DNA of 42,855 nt from Treponema sp. (GTDB lineage: Bacteria > Spirochaetota > Spirochaetia > Treponematales > Breznakiellaceae), in the NCBI GenBank assembly GCA_003245635.1, contig QKCO01000019.1, positions 1-42,855 of the forward strand. The letters are read 5' to 3'. Position 1 is the stretch's first letter, and each line of letters starts with the position of its first letter. Positions 24,630 to 31,603 of this stretch are shown in pieces. The notes beneath the pieces are model-generated. The model worked only from the letters and a program-made list of their open reading frames with translations, made no database searches and was not told where the DNA came from. The translations under genes and the position numbers were made by a program.

Positions 24630-25332
24630 AGGCATCGGCACCCGGAAGGAGAAGTCCCTCCACGCGGCCTTGAAGCAAAGATACGCGGGAAGCGGCGGCA
24701 GAACGGAAGCCGAAATCGGACCGTACGTCTGCGACGCCGTCGACCAGTACGGCGTCATCGTCGAGGTCCAAACAGGGAATTTCGGCGCGATAAAGCGAAA
24801 GCTCTCCGATCTGACAAAAAACGCGCGGGTCGTCCTCGTCCACCCCATTTCCGTCTCCCGCACCATCGAACTGAGGAGCATCGAAGGAGAGCTGATCCGC
24901 ACCCGAAAAAGCCCGCGGAAAGGGAAGCCGGCGGATATTTTCGCGCACTTGGTGCGGGCGCCGTACCTGCCGGCCTTGCCGGGCCTTGAAATCGAATTGG
25001 CGATGGTCGACGAAACGGAACTGAGGACGGACGACGGCGCCGGATCGTGGAGGAGGAAGGGAGTCAGCATCGTCGACCGCAAGCTGGACGCCGTCCGCGA
25101 AACGATCAGGCTTTCAGGCCCCGCCGATTACCGCCGATTCCTTCCCGACGCGTTGCCCGATCCGTTCACGTCGAAGGATCTCGCCGCGGCGCTTTCGGTG
25201 CGCGCCGAACTCGCGCGCAAAGCGCTTTTCGTCCTTTCGAGGCTCGGACTCGCAACAGATTGCGGAAAAAAGGGGAACGCGAAGCTCTACCGGAAAACGG
25301 CAGACAGGGAAACCGCGAGCGGGCGTGAATAG
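24616..25332 (+). CDS. Unknown protein: nuclease-like N-terminal domain plus winged helix
   Basis: A 238-residue protein I cannot assign to a named family. The N-terminal part shows Glu12 in KEKSLHAALK, Glu33, Asp40/Asp43 and GVIVEVQTGNF with Glu50-Val-Gln52, followed by the basic helix AIKRKL. This spacing recalls the PD-(D/E)XK nuclease core with an E-x-Q variant of the usual E-x-K. The C-terminal 55 residues (FTSKDLAAALSVRAELARKALFVLSRLGL ... KLYRKT) look like a winged-helix DNA-binding domain. A DNA-acting enzyme or regulator is inferred, not shown. It is translationally linked to the 24384 gene. Confidence 0.7.
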   Translation: MPAAEGIGTRKEKSLHAALKQRYAGSGGRTEAEIGPYVCDAVDQYGVIVEVQTGNFGAIKRKLSDLTKNARVVLVHPISVSRTIELRSIEGELIRTRKSPRKGKPADIFAHLVRAPYLPALPGLEIELAMVDETELRTDDGAGSWRRKGVSIVDRKLDAVRETIRLSGPADYRRFLPDALPDPFTSKDLAAALSVRAELARKALFVLSRLGLATDCGKKGNAKLYRKTADRETASGRE

Positions 25333-25401
25333 AGATCCCGATAGAGCCGCGTTTTTTCCCCGCGGCGAGAATACGCCCCGCTCCCTCGCTTGCGCGAGCA
25401 T

Positions 25402-25429
25402 AAAAAAAGGCCGCCCGATCGGCGGCCTT
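25402..25429 (-). terminator. Rho-independent terminator of the flaA operon
   Basis: A 9-base stem (AAGGCCGCC / GGCGGCCTT) with a 5-base loop, followed on the minus strand by a T-run (25408-25402). It lies 21 bases after the second flaA stop. The stem is also downstream of the plus-strand gene ending at 25332 and may act in both directions. Confidence 0.85.
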
Positions 25430-25449
25430 CTTCGAGGGCGGATGCCCGT

Positions 25450-26175
25450 TTATTTCCAATAGTCGACCATATCGTCGGGATCGCGGTTGTCCTCGGCGAA
25501 AAGATCGGTGACGGCCCGCAGATCGTCAAGGTAGACGTAATAGCTGCCGTAGGCTTCCATCGGATCGCATTCGATCTTGAAGCCGACCACCTTCAGGCCC
25601 ATGTGGGTGTTGTAGTGGTAATTCCGCTGGATGATTCCGCTCTTTCCGTCCGGGCTCTGCGGGGGAATCGCGACGGTCAGCTTCTTCCATCCCTGGAAGT
25701 TGAGCTTGCCCATGTACAGCTCGAACTTGTTGTTGAAGAAATCCTGCACCAGGATCTTCAGCGTATGGTTGTAGTTGCGGCCGACGACCCAAACCGAGAT
25801 CGTTTTCGAGATGCCTTCGATCGGAATGGGACGGATGGGATAGAGCGTAAAATCGGTGGCTCCGCGGCGCAAGAAGTCGACGCGGGTACCGAGCACGTAT
25901 TTGTCGGGAAGGTTCAGATCCTTCTCTTCCTCGACGGGCTGCTTGCCCGCGGGACCGCCCTCGAAAAGACGGGTTGTCGTGTAGCCCTCGTCGGTGGACA
26001 TGGACGAGAGCCAGAAGCCGGCGGCTTCGAACTTATCGACCGAAACTTCCTTCAGCTTCTGCTGGGCGGAATCGACGCCTACGCGCTGCGGATCGGGAGT
26101 TCCGAGTTCCGAAGACTGGGAAAAGGCGAAAACGGCAACAAACGAGAAGATGACGGCGATTGACGCTCGTTTCAT
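25450..26175 (-). CDS. flaA: Flagellar filament outer-layer (sheath) protein FlaA, second copy
   Basis: A 241-residue exported protein with a signal peptide (MKRASIAVIFSFVAVFAFSQ). The mature part has the FlaA pattern: TRVDFLRRGATDFTLYPIRPIPIEG, ISVWVVGRNYNHTLKILVQD, LNFQGWKKLTVAIP, YVYLDDLRAVTDLF (each only partly quoted). FlaA coats the flagellin core of the periplasmic flagella in spirochaetes. It follows the first flaA by 15 bases with a strong AAAGGAG. No prominent cysteine lipobox is seen. Confidence 0.9.
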   Translation of the reverse strand: MKRASIAVIFSFVAVFAFSQSSELGTPDPQRVGVDSAQQKLKEVSVDKFEAAGFWLSSMSTDEGYTTTRLFEGGPAGKQPVEEEKDLNLPDKYVLGTRVDFLRRGATDFTLYPIRPIPIEGISKTISVWVVGRNYNHTLKILVQDFFNNKFELYMGKLNFQGWKKLTVAIPPQSPDGKSGIIQRNYHYNTHMGLKVVGFKIECDPMEAYGSYYVYLDDLRAVTDLFAEDNRDPDDMVDYWK

Positions 26176-26190
26176 GGAATTCTCCTTTCC

Positions 26191-26937
26191 TTATTTACCT
26201 GACGCGGAGTTCCACAACTCCTCGACGCGATTCGGATCGGCCAGTTCATCGCCGTCGAACAAGGATTCGAACGTATCGGTGAGCACCTTCAGCTGATCGA
26301 GATAGATCTGGAAATCGTCGACATGCTCGGAGGGCCGAGTCCAAATCCGGAACTTCACGAACGCCAAGCCCTGACGGGAAGGAGCCGTGCGGCGAGCCTG
26401 CATGATGCTGTCGGGAACATTTACCCGCAGGTTCTTCCAGCCGACGAAGTTCAGATCGCCGAGATTGAGCAAATGGACGACGCCCTTGGCGTCGCGCAGG
26501 TAAAGCTCCATATAATAGTTGAAATTCGATCCCCACACCCAGAGGTCGAGCATCTTCGCGCGTCCGGGAAGCGGAATCTCGACGGCGGTCTTATCGTCTC
26601 CGCCTTCCTTCGCGACCGGGTACAGGTCGATCCAGTTGTACCCCATGCGATCGAAACGCCCCCAAACGCCGAGACTCTTGAGATCCTTTCCCTCGCGGTT
26701 CGTTCCGTGGAGAGCGGCGGGCCAGGAAGGCACGTACAGAATCTTCGGGTAGGTTTCGTTGTCAGTCTTGGAAGCGAACTTGCTTGCGGTCGCCTTCCAA
26801 ACATACGCTGAGTCTCCATCGAAACTCTCGAGCACACGGGACTCGAGATTAACGGTCCTTTCATCCGCGTAAACGGACAGGACCGCGATGCATGTCATGA
26901 GAGCGAGGCAAGCAGCTTTGAAACCGCCTTGTTTCAT
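26191..26937 (-). CDS. flaA: Flagellar filament outer-layer (sheath) protein FlaA, first copy
   Basis: A 248-residue exported protein, signal peptide MKQGGFKAACLALMTCIAVLSVYA. The mature part begins DERTVNLESRVLESFDGDS, a FlaA-type start. Later it has WGSNFNYYMELYLRDAKG, LNFVGWKNLRVNVP, VKFRIWTRP and FQIYLDQLKVLTD, aligning motif by motif with the downstream copy. The two have clearly diverged (different N-termini and tails), so they are old paralogues of the FlaA1/FlaA2 kind, not a recent duplication. It is driven by the perfect-consensus promoter at 26982. Confidence 0.92.
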   Translation of the reverse strand: MKQGGFKAACLALMTCIAVLSVYADERTVNLESRVLESFDGDSAYVWKATASKFASKTDNETYPKILYVPSWPAALHGTNREGKDLKSLGVWGRFDRMGYNWIDLYPVAKEGGDDKTAVEIPLPGRAKMLDLWVWGSNFNYYMELYLRDAKGVVHLLNLGDLNFVGWKNLRVNVPDSIMQARRTAPSRQGLAFVKFRIWTRPSEHVDDFQIYLDQLKVLTDTFESLFDGDELADPNRVEELWNSASGK

Positions 26938-26981
26938 CCCATACTCCTTTTGCCGATCTTCGCGGATTCGAGGTCGGTATG

Positions 26982-27010
26982 ATTATATTTCCTAGCATTT
27001 CCTTTGTCAA
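26982..27010 (-). promoter_or_regulatory. Perfect-consensus sigma70 promoter of flaA
   Basis: Minus strand TTGACA (27010-27005), 17-base spacer, TATAAT (26987-26982): all 12 consensus positions match at ideal spacing. A 5' leader of about 38 bases follows, ending in AAAAGGAG before the ATG. This is by far the strongest promoter in the window. Confidence 0.9.
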
Positions 27011-27038
27011 ACGATCAAAAGGAAATACGACGCTCCTT

Positions 27039-27767
27039 TCAGTGTCGGCGCGGGGCGAGCGCCCCTTGAATGAGCAGATACTCGTCCAAGAATTCTTTTC
27101 CCCCGAAAGGCATGAAGACGCGCGATTCTGCCGATACGGATTTCCGAGCCCTTGCGGCCCGATACGCCGCGTAAAGGCTGGCGTAGACCGAGTCGTCGAA
27201 GACGGCGGCGGCCCCCTTCGGCAGTAGAGCCGGATCGAGCCACGTGAAGGCGATATAGCGGCCGTTCGGGGCGGCGGGAACGCCGGTCTCTTCCACCGGC
27301 AAGACGGAGCCTTCCCTCCCAGCGGCGATCGCGGCGATCCGGCCGGCGAGGCGCAGATCGGCGGCTCGGTCCGGAACGACGGCCCCGGCGCCCGAGATCG
27401 AGCGCCGGGGATCGCCGACGATTGCCAGAGGAATCAGCGGATTACGGGAGGCGAAGACAGCGGCGCCGGATTCGTACCTTGAGGGAAACACGACGGCTGC
27501 GGCTCCGCGCCCCGCGGATGCTGCGGCTGCGGCATCCGCGGCGGACTCCGGCGCGGCCTGCTCCGATACGAGCACGAGGACGACCCTGCGGCAAACGGCG
27601 GAGGACAAGAACGCCCGGGCCGCCGCCGCCCTCCCCTCTCCGTACAGCGATTCGAAAGCGGCGTCGCTCACCACGACGACCGGCGCGCGGTACAAAAAAG
27701 CAAGCAGAGGCGACAAGAGACATGCCGCGAGAATAATGGCGGGGCTGATCGCGCGCGCGTATTTCAT
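27039..27767 (-). CDS. Exported protein of unknown function, periplasmic-binding-like
   Basis: A 242-residue protein with an N-terminal signal/anchor helix (ISPAIILAACLLSPLLAFLY). The Ala-rich remainder alternates strands and helices (VVVVSDAAFESLYG, RRVVLVLVSE, AAAVVFPSRY, PLIPLAIVGDP, GRYIAFTWLDP, AAAVFDDSVYASLYAAY). This recalls a periplasmic substrate-binding fold, but I recognise no family. Divergent from fba. The start at 27765-27767 is the only plausible ATG; upstream residues overlap the promoters. There is no clear Shine-Dalgarno. Confidence 0.65.
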   Translation of the reverse strand: MKYARAISPAIILAACLLSPLLAFLYRAPVVVVSDAAFESLYGEGRAAAARAFLSSAVCRRVVLVLVSEQAAPESAADAAAAASAGRGAAAVVFPSRYESGAAVFASRNPLIPLAIVGDPRRSISGAGAVVPDRAADLRLAGRIAAIAAGREGSVLPVEETGVPAAPNGRYIAFTWLDPALLPKGAAAVFDDSVYASLYAAYRAARARKSVSAESRVFMPFGGKEFLDEYLLIQGALAPRRH

Positions 27768-27777
27768 TTCCACGGGA

Positions 27778-27806
27778 AGAATACAAAGCCCCGGACACGC
27801 GGTCAA
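27778..27806 (-). promoter_or_regulatory. Putative promoter of the 27039 gene
   Basis: Minus strand TTGACC (27806-27801), 17-base spacer, TATTCT (27783-27778). It ends 10 bases before the ATG, predicting a leader of only about 3-4 bases. It faces the fba promoter back to back. Confidence 0.5.
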
Positions 27807-27832
27807 GCATCGTGCGCATCCGGTGCGAGTTC

Positions 27833-27861
27833 TTGACCAAGGGCGCTCCGATGCATAGAAT
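27833..27861 (+). promoter_or_regulatory. Sigma70-type promoter of fba
   Basis: TTGACC (27833-27838), 17-base spacer, TAGAAT (27856-27861); each hexamer matches 5 of 6. The leader contains AAGGAG 6 bases before the fba ATG. Confidence 0.75.
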
Positions 27862-27892
27862 CGGATAAAACCAGTCAACCAAGGAGTTTCCT

Positions 27893-28891
27893 ATGACCAG
27901 CTATAAGGAACTGGGCCTCGTCAACACCATCGAGATGTTCAAGAAGGCGGTGGAGGGCGGCTATGCCATTCCGGCGTACAACTTCAACAACATGGAGCAG
28001 ATGCAGTCGATCATCCAGGCCTGCGTCGAGACCAAATCGCCCGTCATTCTCCAAGTATCCGCGGGCGCCCGGAAGTACGCTAACCAGACGCTCCTTCGCC
28101 ACATGGCGGCGGGCGCGGTCGAGTACGCGCACGAGCTCGGCTACGATATTCCGGTGGTCCTGCACCTCGACCACGGCGACAGCTTCGAAATCTGCAAGGA
28201 CTGCATCGAATCCGGATTCTCCTCCGTCATGATCGACGGTTCGCATTTCCCTTATGAAGAGAACGTCGCGCTGACCCGCAAGGTCTGCGAGTTCGCCCAC
28301 TCCCGCAAGGACTACGTCTCCGTAGAAGGCGAGCTCGGCGTTCTCGCCGGCGTCGAGGACGACGTCGTCGCCGAGCACAGCAACTATACCCAGCCCGAGG
28401 AAGTCGAGGACTTCGTGAAGAAGACCGGCGTCGACTCCCTGGCCATCTCCATCGGCACGAGCCACGGCCGCACCAAGTTCAAGCCCGAGCAGTGCACCCG
28501 CGACGCGAACGGCATCCTCATTCCCCCGCCCCTCCGCTTCGACATTCTCGAAGCGATCGAGAAGCGGATCCCCGGCTTCCCCATCGTCCTGCACGGTTCT
28601 TCCTCCGTTCCGCAGGAGTACGTGAAGATGATCGAGCAGTTCGGCGGCGTTCTCAAGGACTCCGTCGGCATCCCCGAGGAGCAGCTGCGCAAGGCCGCCA
28701 AGAGCGCCGTGTGCAAGATCAACATCGACTCCGACGGACGGCTCGCGATGACCGCGCTCATCCGCAAGGTCCTTACGGAGAAGAAGGACGAATTCGATCC
28801 GCGCAAGTACCTCGGTCCGGCCCGCGATGAGCTGAAGAAGCTCTACATGCACAAGAACCAGAACGTGCTCGGCTCCGCCGGCCACGCCTGA
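27893..28891 (+). CDS. fba: Class II fructose-bisphosphate aldolase
   Basis: A 332-residue zinc-dependent aldolase interconverting fructose 1,6-bisphosphate with glyceraldehyde 3-phosphate and dihydroxyacetone phosphate. Key motifs are AYNFNNMEQMQ, the metal-binding HLDHGD, SVMIDGSHFPYEENV, VEGELGVLAGVEDD, IGTSHG and IVLHGSSSVP. Length and motifs fit the Treponema-type class II-B enzyme. It is a single-gene transcription unit, with its own promoter and a terminator immediately downstream. Confidence 0.97.
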   Translation: MTSYKELGLVNTIEMFKKAVEGGYAIPAYNFNNMEQMQSIIQACVETKSPVILQVSAGARKYANQTLLRHMAAGAVEYAHELGYDIPVVLHLDHGDSFEICKDCIESGFSSVMIDGSHFPYEENVALTRKVCEFAHSRKDYVSVEGELGVLAGVEDDVVAEHSNYTQPEEVEDFVKKTGVDSLAISIGTSHGRTKFKPEQCTRDANGILIPPPLRFDILEAIEKRIPGFPIVLHGSSSVPQEYVKMIEQFGGVLKDSVGIPEEQLRKAAKSAVCKINIDSDGRLAMTALIRKVLTEKKDEFDPRKYLGPARDELKKLYMHKNQNVLGSAGHA

Positions 28892-28918
28892 TCCGACTCC
28901 AAGCGAATCTTTTCAATA

Positions 28919-28956
28919 GAAAAAGCCGGTTTCCGTTGTACGGGGACCGGCTTTTT
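28919..28956. terminator. Bidirectional terminator after fba
   Basis: Stem GAAAAAGCCGGT / ACCGGCTTTTTC with inner TCC/GGG pairing and a small loop. It is A-rich on one side and ends in T5 on the other, so it can stop both fba and the convergent gene ending at 28984. Confidence 0.85.
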
Positions 28957-28983
28957 CATAACCTCAGCGCGGGATGCCGCGTT

Positions 28984-29613
28984 TCAGCTGGCGGCGCGCC
29001 GCCGCGCGGCGAAATAGGCGGGGACGGCGGACGCAGCGGCCAAAAGCAGCAGGGGCGCTCCTAAAAGCGTCCGATTGGTGAACAGAAGCCAAGCCGTGCA
29101 GGGAACCAGCAAAGGCAGCGCCAGGAAGGCCAATATGGAAAGGGCCATCTCCAAGCCGTAGGAATCGAGCATCCGCCCTATCCAGTACGGCCAGGAAAGC
29201 GCGAGAGCCGAGTAAAGAATCGGCATGGCGACCAGACGCACCGCGTCGGGCGAGGCTCCGTAGTACAGGGCCCGAAACGCGAAAACGGGAGCGATCCACG
29301 CGAGCATCCAATCGGCGGCCTCCTCGGCATCGAATCGGAGCCCTGCGCCGCTTGCGCGGCGCGCGATCAAATACGAGAGGAGCGGCAGGATACCGTCCCA
29401 GACGAGCCCGTCCAGCATCGGCACGAAAGCGGAAATGCCCGTTCCTCTAAGGACCAGGCTTTCGCCGGAAAGGAAGCGAACGGAAGCGACGGCGGCACCC
29501 AGCAGAAAACCGACGATGCTGCCCCTATCGGCTCGGAGCTGCTCGACGGAAGCAGGCCATGATCGGCGCCAAAAATACAGCGCAGGCACGAACAGGAAAC
29601 AGAAAAGGCTCAT
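28984..29613 (-). CDS. Polytopic membrane protein of unknown function
   Basis: A 209-residue hydrophobic protein with about six to seven predicted membrane segments (for example SIVGFLLGAAVASVRFL, VPMLDGLVWDGILPLLSYLI, WMLAWIAPVFAFRALYYG, LALPLLVPCTAWLLF). It ends in a basic tail ARRRAAS. The open frame runs upstream into infC on the other strand; the ATG at 29613 is taken because membrane-type sequence begins there. There is no good Shine-Dalgarno. I do not recognise the family. It shares the bidirectional terminator with fba. Confidence 0.7.
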   Translation of the reverse strand: MSLFCFLFVPALYFWRRSWPASVEQLRADRGSIVGFLLGAAVASVRFLSGESLVLRGTGISAFVPMLDGLVWDGILPLLSYLIARRASGAGLRFDAEEAADWMLAWIAPVFAFRALYYGASPDAVRLVAMPILYSALALSWPYWIGRMLDSYGLEMALSILAFLALPLLVPCTAWLLFTNRTLLGAPLLLLAAASAVPAYFAARRRAAS

Positions 29614-29640
29614 GGCTGAAAAATACCACGCCCAGGACCC

Positions 29641-29672
29641 GCATCGCAAGCGGCGATGTCCGGCTGCGATGC
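29641..29672. repeat. Inverted repeat in the infC / membrane-protein divergent region
   Basis: GCATCGCA (29641-29648) and TGCGATGC (29665-29672) form a perfect 8-base inverted repeat with a 16-base centre that can pair further. It lies just upstream of the infC -35 and inside the upstream region of the minus-strand gene. It could be an operator or transcript hairpin. Confidence 0.45.
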
Positions 29673-29680
29673 GCAAGTAC

Positions 29681-29710
29681 TGGACAGAGATCGGTCTATT
29701 TTGATATAGT
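29681..29710 (+). promoter_or_regulatory. Promoter of the infC-rpmI-rplT operon
   Basis: TGGACA (29681-29686), 18-base spacer, TATAGT (29705-29710) preceded by TGA, an extended -10. The predicted leader is about 50 bases and contains a hairpin at 29725-29746 (CGACGC / GCGTCG). Confidence 0.65.
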
Positions 29711-29724
29711 AGCTGATAAGTCGT

Positions 29725-29746
29725 CGACGCTGGCCCCGTTGCGTCG
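29725..29746 (+). promoter_or_regulatory. Leader hairpin upstream of infC
   Basis: A 6-base perfect stem, CGACGC-10-base loop-GCGTCG, 20 bases before the infC start. Leaders of IF3 operons are often regulated by L20 or IF3 in other bacteria; whether this hairpin is such a site is not shown. Confidence 0.35.
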
Positions 29747-29766
29747 GCTTCGTACGAGGAGGTCAG

Positions 29767-30285
29767 TTGGCGGACAAGGATTTGCGGATCAATGAACAGA
29801 TCCGTGTGCGCGAAGTGCGTCTGATAAGCGACGATGGTGAGCAGCAGGGAATCGTGCCCACGCTCGAAGCGCTGCGGATGGCCAAGGAACAGGGTCTCGA
29901 TCTCGTGGAAGTGGCTCCTCAGGCCGCTCCCCCGGTATGCAAGATCCTTGACTACGGCAAGTTCAAATTCGAGAACGAGAAAAAAGTTCGGGACTCCAAG
30001 AAAAAGCAGAAGCTCCTGAAACTTAAAGAGATCCGGATGCAGCCGAAGATCGACGACCACGATCTGGATTTCAAGTCGAAACACGTTCGCGAATTCCTTG
30101 CTGAAGGCAACAAGGTTAAAGTAACGGTACGCTTCCGCGGCCGCGAACTAGCCCACACCGAACTCGGCCTGGATGTCCTTAAGGACGTCTTAAAAAGGAT
30201 CGAAGGCGAGTACGTCATGGATAAGCCCCCCTCGATGGAAGGGCGCTTCATGTCCATGGTCCTCAGCCAGAAGGTCAAGAAATAA
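29767..30285 (+). CDS. infC: Translation initiation factor IF-3
   Basis: A 172-residue two-domain protein. The N-domain is [15 protein letters not shown] ... [18 protein letters not shown], the linker is basic and Lys-rich ([19 protein letters not shown] in part), and the C-domain is [15 protein letters not shown]. It blocks 50S joining and proofs the start codon. The start is TTG with GGAGG four bases upstream. Non-ATG starts on infC are common and allow IF3 to repress its own translation. Confidence 0.97.
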   Translation: MADKDLRINEQIRVREVRLISDDGEQQGIVPTLEALRMAKEQGLDLVEVAPQAAPPVCKILDYGKFKFENEKKVRDSKKKQKLLKLKEIRMQPKIDDHDLDFKSKHVREFLAEGNKVKVTVRFRGRELAHTELGLDVLKDVLKRIEGEYVMDKPPSMEGRFMSMVLSQKVKK

Positions 30286-30300
30286 CGAGAGGATGGCGTC

Positions 30301-30501
30301 ATGCCGAAGATGAAGACGAAGAAAAGCGCCGCTAAGCGCTTTTCGTTTACCGGGACCGGCAAGGTCAAGTACAAGAAGCAGAACCTTCGCCATATCCTTA
30401 CCAAGAAGTCGAGCAAGCGTAAGCGCGGTCTGCGCCATGCCGGTATCCTGTCCGACGACAACGTGCCGGTTATCCGAAAGAAACTTTTACCCTACGGTTA
30501 A
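30301..30501 (+). CDS. rpmI: 50S ribosomal protein L35
   Basis: A 66-residue, very basic protein, [20 protein letters not shown] onward, with [17 protein letters not shown], classical L35. It lies 15 bases after infC in the conserved infC-rpmI-rplT order. Confidence 0.97.
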   Translation: MPKMKTKKSAAKRFSFTGTGKVKYKKQNLRHILTKKSSKRKRGLRHAGILSDDNVPVIRKKLLPYG

Positions 30502-30517
30502 GTAAGGACGGTTTTTC

Positions 30518-30877
30518 ATGTCTAGAGCAGTTGACGGTACCCGGAGAAAGGAACACCGTAAAAAGATCCTCAAGCTCGCCAAAGGCTATTGGGGACGCCG
30601 ACATTCGAATTTCAAGGTCGCCAAAGACGCCGTCGCGAAGGGCCTCTCCTACGCGTACCGCGATCGCCGCGACCGGAAGGGCGACTTCCGCAGCCTCTGG
30701 ATCATCAGGATCAACGCCGCGTGCCGCGCCGAGGGACTCTCCTACTCCCGCCTGATCAACGGTCTGGCGAAAGCCGGCATCGAGATCGACCGGAAGGCGC
30801 TCGCCTACCTCGCCGTCGAAGACCAGGCCGCGTTCAAGGCCGTCGTCGAAAAGGCGAAAGCGGCCGTCGGAGCGTAA
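30518..30877 (+). CDS. rplT: 50S ribosomal protein L20
   Basis: A 119-residue protein starting [20 protein letters not shown] with [19 protein letters not shown] and [20 protein letters not shown], unmistakable L20. It binds 23S rRNA early in 50S assembly and often autoregulates its own operon. AAGGA lies about 9 bases upstream of the ATG. Confidence 0.98.
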   Translation: MSRAVDGTRRKEHRKKILKLAKGYWGRRHSNFKVAKDAVAKGLSYAYRDRRDRKGDFRSLWIIRINAACRAEGLSYSRLINGLAKAGIEIDRKALAYLAVEDQAAFKAVVEKAKAAVGA

Positions 30878-30880
30878 GCG

Positions 30881-31297
30881 ATGGTGACGCTCGAGCAAGT
30901 CAAGCTGCTGGAATCGAAGGTAGGCAAGGCGCTCTCGTACATCGAGACGCTTTCGTCCGAAAACGCGACCCTGCGCGAAAAACTCGACGGCTATCGCCGT
31001 CGCATCGACGAGCTCGAGTCCGTCGTCCTTGCGTTCAAGGAAGACCAGGGGCGCATCGAGGCGGGAATCGTTTCCGCCTTGGAGCGCCTCAACCAATTCG
31101 AAGACGCGGTGGAACGAGGCATCAGCGACGCCCGCTCGACCGCGACCCAATCCGCTATCGAGCAGGAACCTTCCGTCGCCCCGGAAGAAGGCGAAACCGT
31201 CGAAACGGCCGCGGAACCGGAAGAAGAGCCGACGGCAAATGACGATTCCGAAGAAGTTGAAGCCGAAGACAAGAACGGCGAACTCGACATCTTTTAA
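30881..31297 (+). CDS. Coiled-coil protein, ZapB-like
   Basis: A 138-residue protein. Residues about 1-70 form a coiled coil (QVKLLESKVGKALSYIETLSSENATLREKLDGY, partly quoted). The C-terminal 45 residues are highly acidic (EEEPTANDDSEEVEAEDKNGELDIF, partly quoted). It sits 3 bases after rplT and 11 bases before zapA. Size, coiled coil and pairing with ZapA suggest a Z-ring-associated protein of ZapB type. That is contextual inference; the sequence shows no family-specific motif. Confidence 0.75.
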   Translation: MVTLEQVKLLESKVGKALSYIETLSSENATLREKLDGYRRRIDELESVVLAFKEDQGRIEAGIVSALERLNQFEDAVERGISDARSTATQSAIEQEPSVAPEEGETVETAAEPEEEPTANDDSEEVEAEDKNGELDIF

Positions 31298-31308
31298 GGC
31301 GGGTCCGC

Positions 31309-31599
31309 ATGCCGCAGGAAGGCCTCCGCATCGACCTGCTGGGTACCTCGTTCACCATCAAGACCGATAAAGATCCCGAATATCTTAAAAAACTGCTGGA
31401 TCGGTACAAGCGTGTGATCGAAGACACTCAGAGAGGCACCGGCCTCTCCGATCCCATCAAAGTTTCCATTCTGGCCGGCATCGTCTTGTGCGACGAGATT
31501 GAAAAAAACCGCAGCGAAACGAATCTTTTCGACAAAGCCGAAACGGAGCGCATCGCGACAAATCTTATCGCCCGCCTCAATGAGGCGATAAAAGACTAA
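31309..31599 (+). CDS. zapA: Cell division protein ZapA
   Basis: A 96-residue protein with the ZapA N-terminal domain (LRIDLLGTSFTIKTDKDPEYLKKLLDRY, partly quoted). The C-terminal dimerisation helix has the typical LAGIVLCDEI segment. ZapA cross-links FtsZ filaments. It lies immediately downstream of the ZapB-like gene, in the translation operon and not the dcw cluster. Confidence 0.9.
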   Translation: MPQEGLRIDLLGTSFTIKTDKDPEYLKKLLDRYKRVIEDTQRGTGLSDPIKVSILAGIVLCDEIEKNRSETNLFDKAETERIATNLIARLNEAIKD

Positions 31600-31603
31600 C
31601 CCC

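Noticed and set aside
24261-25082. A 273-codon minus-strand open frame opposite the 24384 cassette
   Set aside because: Its translation is motif-free; the plus-strand frames show sensible codon bias, winged-helix character and an operon-like overlap.
27018-27039. AAAGGA/TCCTTT hairpin after the 27039 gene as a terminator
   Set aside because: Only a 6-base AT-containing stem with a 10-base loop and four Ts; too weak to call.
29614-30084. Upstream extension of the membrane protein at 28984 into infC
   Set aside because: The extra residues are antisense to infC; hydrophobic membrane sequence begins only at the ATG at 29613.
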